Assembly (NCBI GenBank): GCA_963971575.1
Contig: OZ020611.1
Span: 64,203,381-64,267,380 of the forward strand
Origin: Liopterus haemorrhoidalis
Taxonomy: Eukaryota > Arthropoda > Insecta > Coleoptera > Dytiscidae
Length of the DNA: 64,000 nt
Reading direction: 5' to 3'
Shown: positions 43,015 to 54,739 of the stretch, one piece after another
How positions within the stretch are numbered: position 1 is the first letter of the stretch
Layout of the letters: each line of letters opens with the position of its first letter
Made by a program: the position numbers and the translations under genes
The notes under the pieces: generated by a model
Databases searched by the model: none
What the model saw: the letters and a program-made list of their open reading frames with translations, nothing else
What the model was told of the DNA's origin: nothing

Positions 43015-43600
43015 AGAAGCGTGCACGTACGCTGTGCGCGTAAAATTGCTCAGGTGAGTACGAGGTATAATTTGTGTGCGCGTTATTTTTACGCGCACGA
43101 ATGCTATCCATAGCTTATCGATCCCACCGATAAGATCAAAGAACTTATCCGCTCAGTGTGTACGGATTTATGTAGTATATAAATGTGCGCGTAAATTTAA
43201 ATAAACACCAGTAAACATTCAACATGGAATAAAGTAATGAGTCAGCCCTGCAATCCATTGATGAGTATGAAAAATATCCTGTATTATGGGATCCTAAACT
43301 TGAACCACTATATATTTACCTGCTTCTATATAGTTGCCTCATCCACCACCGTTTGTTTTATTTTTCTTTCTTTTTTACTAAGTATGTGTATTAGTATGTA
43401 CGCTGCGCTTGTTAAGGCAACAACATTACCTTTCGCCATCGTTGGCACTATTTAATAATTGTTAATAAATATGTGCGTGGATGTAACTGAAATACGTGGA
43501 GCGAGATTTTACGCGCACAAACAAGTTGTGTGTGCAATTTTTTTTACTCGCACGAAAATCCGTGCGCGTACATAATCCGTGTGCGCACAAATGCTCAAGT
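43015..43600 (+). mobile_element. Putative transposon fragment with a MADF-domain scrap
   Basis: Outer parts carry several copies of GTGCGCGTAAAATT or its complement TTTTACGCGCAC (about 43038, 43085, 43183, 43506), unlike the surrounding AT-rich DNA. In the middle, an ATG at 43224 is followed one codon later by TAA. Past it the same frame reads LQSIDEYEKYPVLWDPKLEP (43249-43308), which fits the start of a MADF domain (a Myb/SANT-related DNA-binding fold used by some transposon-encoded proteins). The domain is cut off after about 35 residues. No duplication was found. Confidence 0.45.
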
Positions 43601-44225
43601 ACCTCACGTATCTTAACGTTTATAGTTAGGGACCGAACTCTTCGGTCTAAACGAGCTTACAATTCGAAGCCAGCGGCAAATTTATTTTTTTCAGAATAAC
43701 CAATCTATCATAAATTTTATCGTAAATATTTACATGCCGCTTTTATGCAATGAAGGCTTGTTGTTATAATTAATCGTTCATTTAATTACTATAATCCGAT
43801 GTTAAATACTCATTAATTGTCTAGTCTAGAATAAAGAAGTGTGCGTGTTCACAGGTGTTTCCAATACATTTTCTGAGGCAAGTACATATATTCGGAACTT
43901 TTTATTGAAATTATAAGTACAAAAAAGCAGATGGGACAAAAGAAAATTCAACCCCTTCACTTAAGGTATTTTTATAACACTTAACTGATTTTCTATAAAA
44001 AAAGAGAATTTTAAGAAATGTTTTCTATTATATTAAAAAATAAAAAAAATATATAGTATGTAAATTGGCCCGTAGAATTTAATATAAAATATACATATTT
44101 AAAATGTTTTATATGATTTTTTTATAAATAGACTTTTATTCAAATTAAAAATATTGCATGAATAAGTTAACTTTCGGAATTGTTATGTAACTTTGTTGCA
44201 TTACATGTAATAAATACCTAATTAC
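43601..44225. other. No feature recognised (43601-44225)
   Basis: AT-rich sequence without a coherent ORF or repeat. Confidence 0.5.
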
Positions 44226-44228
44226 ATA

Positions 44229-46095
44229 TGTTGCGCCCGTGGAGCGCAAACAATTATATTATTACCTGGGTGGAAAATATTGTGCGCTATTTTCCAGACA
44301 CCCGGTATAATATTTCTATATTTCAATTGTGACCGAACGTTTCCGTCCGAATTGTAAGTTTGGACCTGTCGGTCACCGCTAATGCGTGATTTCTCCCGCA
44401 CAAACATTCATTATTGCAGCAAACTTGTAACAGTACACTTCCAATTTTTGTTTTTTTTTATGAGTTTTTACGTTCTTTATTCGAACGTTGTGGGCCTTAG
44501 CGCCAAATAAAGCCAGAAGATTTGCGGATCTCTGACTCGCAAATCCGAGTGATTATCAAGTTCCTGACTGCGAACCAGAAGAACTTCGGACCAGCTCCCG
44601 AAGTTTTCCAGGACGTCAATTGGTTCCAGATTCAGGTTCTTCCAGGATCCAAGCGTCCCCAGGGCATACCGAAACACCCAGCTGTCTCTTAAGTATCCCT
44701 TTTAATCTTATTTGTGCAAATGATTCATTTGTAGGTAAGTAGAAAATTTCATCTTTGCTCACTTTTTACATAACTTCCTTTTTTTCCCAAAACCACGTGT
44801 TTGGAACAATTGTTAGTTATCTTTTACGAATTTAGGAGCTTACAACCCCTAAATTATCAGAGTGTGTGTGTATCTGATACACTCACCCAGATTGCTCGTT
44901 TTCTGCGGTATCTTATTCATGCATTTGAAGTTGCAAATGCATTTTACTTCAAATATATTAAGTGTTTAAACAATTATTATATATTTAGCATTTTCTACGA
45001 GTGTCTATATATTTATTATTGTCTAATTTATGTGTTATAATCGTCTAAGAACAGTCGATTTTACCCACTGGTAGAAATTGTAAATTCGAGTGGCGTCCTA
45101 CAGAATTATCTCTATTAAGATAATTTATTATTAATTGTTTATGTGTACTATTTAACCTGGCCATATTGTATGTTTTGTGATATCTGCAATTAGCGGTTAA
45201 TTTTTTTGTTACACATGCCATTTATGGCCATAGCTAGTCAACAGTTTGTATATTATTGCACGTTGTCTTTATTTGATTTTAAATCGTTCAAAATTAATTA
45301 TTAATCATTTCATTAGTATATACAGACTGTTGGTCCGCTCACAGACACGAGTTTTAGTGCATAGTTTTGTAAAACCATGTACTTGACTTTATTATTACAA
45401 TTGTAGAGTAATTTTTGTTGTGTATAGTTTCTCACCCCAATGTAATTTGGTTGTGTCGGGGAGATACTAACAACGCCAAGAAATTTATGTGCACTTCGCC
45501 TACAATTCGCACCTTTAGAAATGCAGAGCTTATACCAGGTGATCCATTAATATCTGCAAAATTACTTAAGCTATCACGTCTTTTATTGTAATTTTCGAGT
45601 GAGACTGGCTACAATAAATTCAATATTATTTTTCTAATTTGAATTTTGTCATCTAAATTATTTCAATAATTTCTCCGGTTATTAAAGTGCAGCCCGTAGG
45701 TTCCTCGTTTGTTTAGGGACTCAAGAGGAGATGTTGGTGGTCGTTCATTCCTCCTTAATCACACAGTGGGCCTCGCCGTTTCAACCTATATGTTCCGAGG
45801 GTGAACCAGTTCCAACTTGTGTAAGTCTTTGAGTACAACCCCTCAGAGTGAAGTACGTCTCTACCTACCTGTCTCCCTTTTTTGTGTTCGCGATCTGCAC
45901 TGGAGTAACTCGCCTATTTTTAGCCAGCTCTCTCATTAGTCTGAGGTCGTTCGGTGCGTCTACAGCCACCTTACACCTCCTGTACATTTATTTTATTCCG
46001 TCGCGTGCGGGGGGGTCACACGAATCTTTTTCGTTGTCCTTGTTGACGTTCGGCACCTTTATCTTTCGAACCGGAACGGTGCGGGCGCCACAACA
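44229..46095 (+). mobile_element. Possible solo LTR or terminal-repeat element
   Basis: The left end TGTTGCGCCCGTGGAGCGC and right end GTGCGGGCGCCACAACA are imperfect inverted complements (TGTTG...CAACA), as at LTR termini. If the ends are taken one base in, ATAT flanks both sides. No second copy and no coding region is present. The interior has a hairpin, CTGGGTGGAAAATA/TATTTTCCAGACACCCG, near 44262-44305, and is less AT-rich than its neighbours at 45660-46095. A 1.87-kb solo LTR is one reading; a non-autonomous DNA element is another. Confidence 0.35.
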
Positions 46096-46412
46096 TATTT
46101 TTTTCAAAATTATAAACGGTTAAATTGGTTCTGTTGGTTGTTAATATATTTTTGAATATTGAAATCGTCTTTTCTACCTCACAACTTGTTAAAGGAGGGT
46201 TTAAAAGATAATTTCTCCAAATTTTATCTGAACATTAACTCTATCCCTTAGCCCTGTTTCACACGTATGCGGTTCCATTCGGTTCGGTTTACTTTCGGTT
46301 GCAACGGAAAACAAATGAAACCCTGTCACACATACATAGTTCTCACACGGTTCATATTAGATTTTGTGTTTTCTCCCGAAACACAGGCTCAGTCGCCTAG
46401 TGAATAGTGATC

Positions 46413-47165
46413 ATGAATGGAGAGAAGTCAAGTTGTTGCCATGTTGTTTCTTTAAAGAAGAATAAAAAATCAGCTGTGGCCGCCACAGGACCGACCGGCA
46501 TTATAAAGTACTTGTATAAAATACATTCTAGCAGCAGAGTAGAAATAACTTGGCCCAATATTTTCTAACTGAGATATATTTATCATATCCATGGAAACGT
46601 TACATAAGTATGAAAAAATTAATTCTTGAAAAAAATTTCGAAAAATTTTTCAAATTGTTTCCGTTTTATCAAAGAATCTCTCATATAAAAATGTGTGTTA
46701 TTGCTTTTATAGCAACTTTTGTTAAATAATTTTTTTCGAAATATTTGTCTGTTAAATATAAATAAATAAAATAACCGATTTTTACTAAAAGTTGATCAAC
46801 TCGTGCCATTGATGTCAAAAGCTTAAATATGAAGTTTAAGAAAAATCCTTTTAGCCGAATTTGCTCTGCACGTGTACACAGACAGACAGACAGACCGACA
46901 AACATCATGCTAAAAATAGTCGTGGAGTTCCATTGAAATCTCGAAAAGTCAAAATCGGTATGATCACAGTACCTCCCTTATATATGTTGGCGGTCGGTAA
47001 AAAACGAAGGAGGAATATTAGAATTCATTGGGAACACCCTCTCGTCACTTTACGGCTGGAATATGGAGCATTCTACACCATGTTCCCGAAGCTAAGAGAG
47101 TACGAAGACAAATTTTTCAATTACTTCAGGATGTCAGGATGTAAAAATTTCAACAGAAACGTATT
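46413..47165 (+). pseudogene. HARBI1-like nuclease, N-terminal remnant interrupted by family A
   Basis: A Met codon at 46415 opens MNGEKSSCCHVVSLKKNKK, which runs straight into family A. After the insertion the frame resumes as KRRRNIRIHWEHP and LRLEYGAFYTMFPKLREYED, then KFFNYFRMS (about 47003-47133). The [RRR]-W-HP and FFNYFRMS blocks are typical of the N-terminus of PIF/Harbinger nucleases, ahead of the DDE domain. Nothing of the catalytic domain is left. Confidence 0.75.
46471..46998 (+). mobile_element. Family A non-autonomous element, copy A4 (528 bp)
   Basis: Starts CAGCTGTGGCCGCCACAGG after AAAAAAT and ends GGCGGTCGGT before AAAAAA. It interrupts the HARBI1-like frame, so its boundaries are defined by coding sequence on both sides. 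A short CAGA tract lies at 46879-46895. It is about 100 bp shorter than A2 and A3. Confidence 0.85.
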
Positions 47166-47642
47166 TCCATGCATCCTGCGTTTTAAATTTATCTTTATAT
47201 ATATCCCAAGTTTTGTCCAACAGCACTGGTTTAGATTGCACTGCAGAAATTAGCCGCTCCATATTAACATCTGGTAAACTGCTCATTTTATTAGAAAAAC
47301 TGCGACAACAATAAATGTACTAGTTTAATGCAATATAATAATAAGTGATAATTTTTAATCTACAAGAGATCCCCACTCGCTATCAAGTTAAAACAAACTG
47401 AACCGTGCATGTGTGAACGCCTTGATTGCTTTCTGTTCCCTGTACACGAGTTCGCAACTTGTAGAAACCTAATGAAACCTGTTCGTGTCGAGGGAGTATT
47501 CGGTGCTCTACTGTCTCTATTAGGTACCGAATAGAAACCGAAGCACCGTTTCACACTTGTCGGCAGCGACCGAAAAAGAACTGAAAACGAACCGAAAACG
47601 AACCGAACCGAATAGAACCGTATACGTGTGAAACACGCCTTA

Positions 47643-48795
47643 CGCGTGTTTAAATTAAATATGGATTGTTTTGATAGTTTTCTCATATTGTTTGGACATG
47701 TAGTTGTTTCTTATTTTTGATTCATCCGGAATTTTTCTTTATTACATGGAATGCTAAAAATATCTCCATCAACAATTGAAAACTGATCCGGAAAATCTCC
47801 TTGTCTATTTTTTTATCGATAAATAATAAACTAAATAAATTAAATAAAATAATAAACTATGAAAACAAAATGATCCTTTTAAACTAAAATTTAATAGCTT
47901 CTTAAATTATATGTTTAATCTAACCTAATTATATGTTACATATAATTATTACATATAACAAAATATTTAAACAAAAACCAATAAATTATGTACTAAGATA
48001 TAATTATATGCAATAAAAGATGGCTTCAAAAATCAATCGAAAAAAAAAAAACTAAAAAATAAACCAAAATAATAAAATAATAATAATAATAATAAATACA
48101 AAAAGTATAATTTTGCAAAAAATAGCTGTATAAATAACACTAGACTCCAAGACCGATCATAAAATTATGGAAGTAGTATAAATTGAACGACACCGAAAAC
48201 AAGATAAATACTCAAAATTTCAAATATATCTCTCTGGTGGGAGAAAAAATTAGAGCTGCTGTAAACCAGCAATAAATCCCTGAAATGACATTTTGAGTGA
48301 AATATGTTTGTCAATAAATTAAAATAGTGATTAGCCCAGTCTGTTACCAGGTTCTTTTATATCCTAGTACATTTCTAAAAAGAGCATTTAACAGTTTTAA
48401 TTGCTGGAATAAAGTTGTTTTTCCCCTTTTAATTGGTTGCAAACTGTACTGGATTCGTTGTGTCAAGAGAACAATTAATTGTTTCCTAAATTAAACGAAA
48501 TATCCCAAGAAATGTATACAAAGAACAATATACTCTGGGTTACAATGCTTCTTTACAAAACACACCCCAATATATAATACTTTGTATTTCGAATTATAAC
48601 TGGAATAAAATCATACAATATTACATTTATCTATATTAATAAAAAAAAAAAATACTATCTGGTAAACTAATGAGCTCTGTCTAGAGGCTCTAGTAAATTT
48701 GTTAAATTACTAATAATAAATAAATTGATTTCTTTGCGGATATCGTCATAATCTTCCGAAACGTGTAGAAGCCAAATATGAGTACGAAATAATAA
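47643..48795. other. No gene; AT-rich, (AAT)n tract at 48065-48097
   Basis: No coherent ORF. A trinucleotide AAT microsatellite is the only structured item. The tail of family E (GCGGATATCGTCATAATC, then CCGAAACGTGTAGAAG) appears at 48736-48772, next to family B. Confidence 0.5.
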
Positions 48796-49739
48796 AAATT
48801 GATGTGAAGTATGACTTTTCACACATTTCAGGGTTTTGTAGGTATTTAATAAATGTAAGAAGCCAACAGAATGCTGGATGATGATAACTTTTTTGTCATT
48901 TTTGATATAAAGTTTTTGATAATCATTTGTATTCGTCATTTGAGAAATAAGAGCTTCCATTTAATGTTTTTAAACTAAATTTAAGTAATTTGCGAAAACT
49001 TCATCACAATTAAATTTAAATTAAAAATTCCCAAGTTTTCATTAAATTAATAAGAAATATATTGATAAATGGCATGTTTTTTTTTCTTCTTTTATTTTTT
49101 TAATTTCAAAAACGCTTTTCTCATTATTGACAATGTGTTATTTGACTACTAAAAATGATTTATTCTTGTTTGATACATTAAAAACTAAATACCAAACCAA
49201 TTCAAACAATACTTAGGTATGAACTTCATTCTCACCTGTTAAAATTTTTTTATTTATTTATTTTTGAAAAACTAATCTGATCAATAATCTGTGTTGAAAT
49301 ATTTCAGTTAATATACCCATCAATGTACAATATGGAAATTATTTCAGATTTTTAGATCAACCCTTAGAGACAGGGTGGGGAACAAAAGTTTTTTTACATA
49401 TTTTTGACAAAAATACCATAATGCATGTAGTCCATAGTTATCTTGTTTTTCCATTACAATATTAAGTTTATTGAAATATTAAAATAAAAATTTGCTTATT
49501 AACGGGCGTATTAAGAGGTTTCATTTGATATGCTAAACAAAATTTAAAAATAAATATTTATTTTTTTATAAAATACATATTTGTTTATGTTTAGGTCGGG
49601 ATGTGTTTTTTTGAACTCTCAGTATTTTTTCTATATGTGGGTCAAAGAGTATGTATGGCTACAGTTTCTACTGTACAGACAGACAAACCCATGAGTGATG
49701 TTATAATGGGTTCTTGGTGGTCATACCTAAAAAACCCTA
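48796..49739 (-). mobile_element. Family B non-autonomous element, copy B3
   Basis: Bounded by AGGGTTTTGTAGGTAT at 48830 and the complement near 49725-49737. The 35 bp outside the first repeat (AAAATTGATGTGAAGT...) are shared with the other copies. The CAGA tract is reduced (49677-49686). The middle differs from B1 and B2 and no tRNA-like boxes were found in it. The 97-codon open frame on its minus strand (48667-48960) overlaps the edge and has no recognisable domain. Confidence 0.7.
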
Positions 49740-50396
49740 TTAATTTGTATTCTGTTCACCAAGTGTTAGTTTTTCCTTACAATTTGGTGCCTATCGTGAA
49801 TGCTAGTGCCCTAGAAGCAGAGGAAGAAGCTTCGGTGAAGGGCCTTTTATTACAGCCCTCCTGAACTTGATAGCAAAATTTTTGGCTCACATTCAATATG
49901 GAGTTTCAATTAGAACGTACGTATACAGCCATGACGGGTTCGGAGAACTAATATAAAGTTCTGTGCACCAAAAAAACTAGGTAATTAGGTCTGATTAAAT
50001 TTGTGAAGTGACAGAACCGAAGAAGCCGAGAAGCTTAGAGTTAGGTTGCCAACCGTCCCGAATTAAGCGGGACAGACCCGGGTTAGCGATCCATGTCCCG
50101 CTTTACTATCGATACCTAAATTCGTCCTGGAAAATTATTAATTGTCCCGTATGTCCCGCATTCGGAAATATAGCACTTATTCTAAAATAACAATATTGCT
50201 TTTATAAAAATTTTAGCTAAACATTAACGATTTTTTTTTTTTTTTTAATCCAAAATTTAACATTTGATATCTTAAACATCTTGATATCTTTGTTATATAG
50301 ATATCTTGATACGTTGTTAGCAGTTAGCAGGGGATTCCCCTTGATATAATAGCACAGTGCACGCGTACAAGTAAGTTGCCATTGCAACTTTGACTA

Positions 50397-50810
50397 TTGG
50401 CGAGAGCCGAAACTGCAGTCAGTGAAAATAAAAGTTATGTGAAACAAAAAACAAAGATTTCTTTCAACCTCTTCCGTATAAGTGAATTTCACAAAGTTAA
50501 ATTGTCGCCTACTCAATATATTAATGAAGAATTATTAAAGAGGAGAGAAGGTAGCTACGAGACCATGAATAGATGGCTAAAAATTTTTGACCAGTTTGAT
50601 AATAATTCAGTACCATATCGTAACCTCTTACTATTCATTCAGTATGTGTTTTGTCTACCTGGGACAAATGGACCTATTGGGCGAATATTCTCGCTTGTAA
50701 ATGCAAAGTAGACGTTAGAAAAAACGGTGCTTAAAATTAAGAATCTTCATGCAATGTTGCAAGTAAAATTTCATATGGGAAAACGTAAGAATTCTTTTAT
50801 GAAATTTTGA
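50397..50810 (+). pseudogene. hAT/ZBED-like transposase, C-terminal dimerisation region
   Basis: The readable protein includes LKRREGSYETMNRWLKIFDQ, LLLFIQYVFCLPGTNGPIGR and IFSLVNAK, then an in-frame stop at 50709, and KIKNLHAMLQVKFHM after it. The block LPGTNxPxxRxFSLxN is the hAT C-terminal dimerisation signature seen in insect ZBED-type transposases. The BED finger and RNase H-like catalytic domain are absent, so the element is a deletion derivative with no active enzyme. Confidence 0.78.
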
Positions 50811-51009
50811 ACTCTGACTCTGAACTGCTGAAGAAAATTCACAATGTGTAAAAATATGATTTTTAAAAAACAGTGAGATATGAAATAACTTGATGTATTT
50901 TTAATAATATACTAATAAAATATTAATATTTTCGTATGATGTGCTTTCTAATTGTTTGAAAACTAAATTTTATGCCTCATTGATTAAGTTCGAAGAAAAT
51001 CTTGGGATG

Positions 51010-52120
51010 TACACAGATAAAAATTGATGTGAAGTGTGAATTCTCACACATTTCAAGGTTTTGCAGGTAGATAATAAGTTAAGGTGGCATGCTGACTGTG
51101 TAGGACAAATTTTGCTTTATAGTAATCACGGCAAAATGAACGATATTTTTAAAATAATTTATCGTCTGTTAATCTAAGAGCTTTAAAAACAAATTTTATG
51201 TCAAAATATTTTTTTGTTAATTGTAATTCGAATACTGAATACCATTATTTAGGTTTCTAAATATGTGCAGTATTTTTTTATATAGCAAGGTTCATTAGGA
51301 TTTTGAAAATTGCGCCTATGGCTTCATGGTACACATGACATGGTACACATGGTACACATAGAATGAAAATATAATTCCAACATTCCAACTGGTTATTAAA
51401 TTTACGCTCTTAAAAAATAAATGGAACATTTGCCAAAATGTAAGTAGAATTTTGCCAAAATAATTTAAAGAAAAAAACCAAAAAATAAAATTGTATCCTC
51501 TGACTGGGAGCGAACCTAGAATTCTGAGTGGCTAGCGAGTATGCTAACCATTACACCATGATGCGTCTTCTAGTCTAGTGTATTCCATAACTATAACTTT
51601 TGTAAATCGTCAATCAAAAAACTCAAAAAATGCGTTATTTTCCGAAAACATATTCTTATCAAAAATTCCTGTTGTACTATTCCGGTTCACAACAATGTAC
51701 ATTACTTAGAATTTTTTAAGATTTTTATTTAAACCATTTGGGCTGCAGGGTGTGGGACAAAAATTTTTTACACAATTTTGGCAAAAATTGCATCAAAATA
51801 ATTTATTTTGAAAAAATAAAATTTTGATCGTTAATCCACGTACTAAGGGTTTTCATTTGATACACTACTCAGAATTTTTAAAAAATATATATTTTTTCGA
51901 TAAGCACATATTTGTTTATATTTTTAGGGGGATATGTTATTTAGATGTTTTAGTATTTTTCCTATGTGCGGGTGAAAGAGTTGTATAAGCATGCCAAATT
52001 TCAACTCCCTAGGTTTAGGCATTTGGCTATAATTTTTACCGAACAGACAGACAGACAGACAGACGACAAAATGACGGTATAAGGTTTTTTTTGTCATACT
52101 TACAAAACCCTAAAAATGGT
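51010..52120 (-). mobile_element. Family B non-autonomous element, copy B2 (about 1060-1110 bp)
   Basis: Ends AAGGTTTTGCAGGTAG (51055) and the complement of AGGGTTTTGTAAGTATGAC (52093-52111). On the minus strand it matches B1 along most of its length, including the GTCT tract (plus-strand CAGA at 52044-52062), TTGAAATTTGGCATGCTTAT and CTTGCTATATAAAAAAATAC. It sits inside the hAT element. Confidence 0.8.
51495..51570 (-). repeat. tRNA-like sequence inside family B2
   Basis: On the minus strand: A box TGGTGTAATGG and B box region GGTTCGCTCCC (one mismatch to consensus). It lies where B1 has its own tRNA-like sequence, but the two differ strongly between the boxes. Acceptor arms do not pair fully. 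Confidence 0.6.
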
Positions 52121-52219
52121 GAGTAGATATTTCTTCTGGGTGGGTGGCGGGTGGTGGTTGTTTTCTTAAAAACATATCCCGCATTTAGTTTCTACAAAGT
52201 TGGCAGCCTTAGCTTAGAG

Positions 52220-53039
52220 AGTTATTATAAATTGCTGTACACCAAAAAGTATTGGGTACAGTATACTGAAATTTTACTGATAAATGTTTATTGAAATGTA
52301 ATTTTTTTAATTCAAATTAATTTGACATCAAGAGTTAGAATTTTCAAGAACGGGAGTGTGAATATATGTATAAATTCTGTTGAGTATTCACCCAAGATTC
52401 ATCAAATTTTTAGATCTCAACCAGATGTTCTTTTCTCAAATAAAAAACAAAAACTTTCAAGAAAAAGTCTTAAATCAAAATACAGACATCGCTTATACAC
52501 ACTACAGTAATATTTCTCCATACAAAATATTGTCAAAGCGAACATACACGAAATAAATCTTAGAGTAAAATAGCACAATTTCACGCAGCAAATTTAAAAT
52601 TTGCAAAATATTATCTCAAAAATGTGCTGCGCATTTTACAACAATAAATATATCTCTTGTTCGGCTGAGAAATCGCTCGCTTTATGTAAAATCGCATATT
52701 TATTGAACCACGAACAGAAAAGAGTGAGATCGTTTGTACTTGATAATATGTAGGAAAAGGATGGAGACTTACATATAGCAGTTCTTTCGCTTCAAGATAA
52801 TAGGTTTTCTGACTGAGTTTTATCCCATGAGCGTCGCCTGAAAAATTATATCCTGTGATTCTACTGACTATATTTTATAAGGAAATATATTGATTGATAT
52901 TTATAAATTTAATTTTCGTGAATGCTTATGTTTAGTTCTTTAAGCACACTGAATGAGGCAGGTTTTTATATAGAATTACGAAGAAAAGATACATATGGAA
53001 ATAATATTTTAAATTGATAAATAAGAAACTGAGCAATGT
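52220..53039. other. No feature recognised (52220-53039)
   Basis: AT-rich sequence. The 62-codon open frame at 52322-52510 has no recognised domain. Confidence 0.4.
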
Positions 53040-53510
53040 ATAATAATAATACGGCTGCTCTTTGCAAACACGCAATTTTTGTTGTTAACTACATTTGTTA
53101 GGAATAAGTATCAGCCTTTCTAAACTTAATATCTGAGGCCAATGAATTTCTAATGGTATATTCGCGGAGATCTTTACTAATGTATAAGATAATCACAGGC
53201 AAGTTCTCTACTGACATATCCTCGTTGTTTCAACTCAATTTGGACCAACATATTTTAATTTTGTTTTATATTTATATATATATTGTCTTTTTTTGTAATT
53301 GAGTTTGATTCGTTTTTGTATAATGTACACTATCTGTTCTCGTAATTTGTGTCTGCATTATTTACTATTAGTTACATCTCACAATTAAGGGTTATTATAT
53401 TATTTTTTTATTTGTAAAAATATGTATCTATCCATGTGTTCTGAGCACAGCAAGCCTTTGGCTTTTGCTCTTCATTTATTATTAATAATAATAATAAAAT
53501 CTTATATACC
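53040..53510 (+). pseudogene. LINE 3' end, Jockey/CR1-like
   Basis: The short open reading AFLNLISEANEFLMVYSRRS, then LLMYKIITGKFSTDISSLFQ (about 53115-53230), resembles the segment near the end of Jockey-type RT proteins (RDL-x-FVYKI-x-NG-x-IDSPDLLS). It is followed by a non-coding 3' region with GAGCACAGCAAGCCTTTGGC and an (AAT)n tail at 53481-53497. No RT core motifs remain, so the assignment is moderate. Confidence 0.5.
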
Positions 53511-53748
53511 CTTGGCTTTCCAACGGATTGCATAGAAAAAACATTGATTGGTAGCACATCTGTTTTTAATAGGTATATTTAGAATTGTACGAGTTACCGC
53601 ATTATCAAAACTACAACATAAGACATTATTGTATTTTAAAACGGCAAATTAGTTTGAAATAAAAATAACATTACTAGGAAAAAAACAAACGATATGGTTT
53701 ACAAATTAATTTATTACAAATACCACATTAAAAATCACGCAGATACTC

Positions 53749-53908
53749 AGACCAATTCTGTAACTCAGTTACTATGATCATAGTAACTATATTTGTCACT
53801 ACGAGCAAGGTCAGTTACTATCATGAATGGAAAGTCATTATACTTTTATAATATTTTATCTTGTAGTAACGTTACTACACAGTAACTTTTTGCAGAATTG
53901 ATCTGATA
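53749..53908. mobile_element. Small MITE with internal palindromes (about 160 bp)
   Basis: Ends AGACCAATTCTG and CAGAATTGATCT form an imperfect terminal repeat. Inside are the perfect 20-bp palindrome GTTACTATGATCATAGTAAC (53768-53787) and GTAGTAACGTTACTAC. A loosely similar GTTACTATAAAAG...CATAGTAAC region lies at 62833-62865. A duplication was not identified. Confidence 0.5.
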
Positions 53909-53909
53909 G

Positions 53910-54739
53910 TGTCTTTCTTTGGCGATCGTCTCATACTGTGTTTTAAAGTAGTTATTCTGTTCCATGAAATACAGTTATTGTTTTTCCACACATGCATAAT
54001 TTCTGAATGGGAGCTTCAATTTAAAATCAAATAATAAAGTCCTATCTTGTACAAAAATTATTTTTCACTAAAATGGCAATTAATGAGTTTTGGAAAGGGC
54101 AGTGGAATAGAAATTCCGGCAAATAATTTTTGTAGTAAAATATGACCTCGAAAACAGCACCTCAAGTTCTATTAATTTCAAAAACTCTTTTTCGAAAACT
54201 AAGTATTTTCTGAATTATTATGCACTTCTAGGTCAGCCACACACGACAATACAGGGTTAAGATGATCGGCGAAAAGTCATGCTGATCAGCTGGTTTCTAA
54301 AATATGTATATTTTTCCTAATTAATAAAATATGTTCTGTATATATGTTTTTTTATATAAGAAAAAACAATCGTGTCTAAATTTTGTACTTTTAGAGTTTA
54401 TGTATACAACATAAATGAGGGCTATTTGAAAAATTCGCCACCTGATACGTAGATGTAAGATGTTAAAAAAATGTTACGTATGTACATCTAACATTGTTGT
54501 TGGGTTGTATTGCTATATCTGTCTTATAAATAGCTATAAAATATCAAACTAATTAAGCAAGTAATTTGTTATAAAACCTGGTTTTAATAAAGTCGTTCTA
54601 GTGTGGTTTGAAAATTGATAAAATAGAACGTGCAGTGACTAGTTTTTCAAAAAATATCTAACTTCAACGGAAACTTTTAATGAGTTGAAAAACCTAGGTC
54701 ACTACTATACGCATCATAAACAAAACATCAATCAAAACA
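53910..54739. other. No feature recognised (53910-54739)
   Basis: AT-rich sequence before the mariner remnant. Part of it probably belongs to that element's 5' side, but no boundary is visible. Confidence 0.4.

Larger units (their letters stand above)
46251..47639 (+). mobile_element. PIF/Harbinger element, TTA-flanked, split by family A (1389 bp)
   Basis: TTA stands on both sides (46248-46250 and 47640-47642). Ends of about 40 bp pair as inverted repeats: GTTTCACACGTATGCGG versus complement GTTTCACACGTATACGG, continuing into ATTCGGTTCGGTT. The interior encodes the beginning of a HARBI1-like nuclease and is split by the family A copy at 46471-46998. The rest of the transposase is deleted. 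Confidence 0.88.
50041..52211 (+). mobile_element. hAT element with perfect 8-bp duplication, split by family B (2171 bp)
   Basis: GCTTAGAG occurs immediately outside both ends (50033-50040 and 52212-52219). The ends are TTAGGTTGCCAACC and, reverse-complemented, TAAGGCTGCCAAC. GTCCCG words repeat in the left subterminal region, and CCCGCATTTAG occurs at the right. It encodes the C-terminal end of a hAT transposase. Family B copy B2 occupies about 51010-52120. Confidence 0.88.

Noticed and set aside
46008..46095. Primer-binding site of a gypsy-type element on the minus strand (TGGCGCCC)
   Set aside because: The match is only eight bases, no gag-pol sequence follows in the expected direction, and it forms the inverted end of the 44229-46095 segment instead.
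51495..51570. tRNA gene on the minus strand
   Set aside because: The cloverleaf does not close, the B box has a mismatch, and it is embedded in a repeat family.
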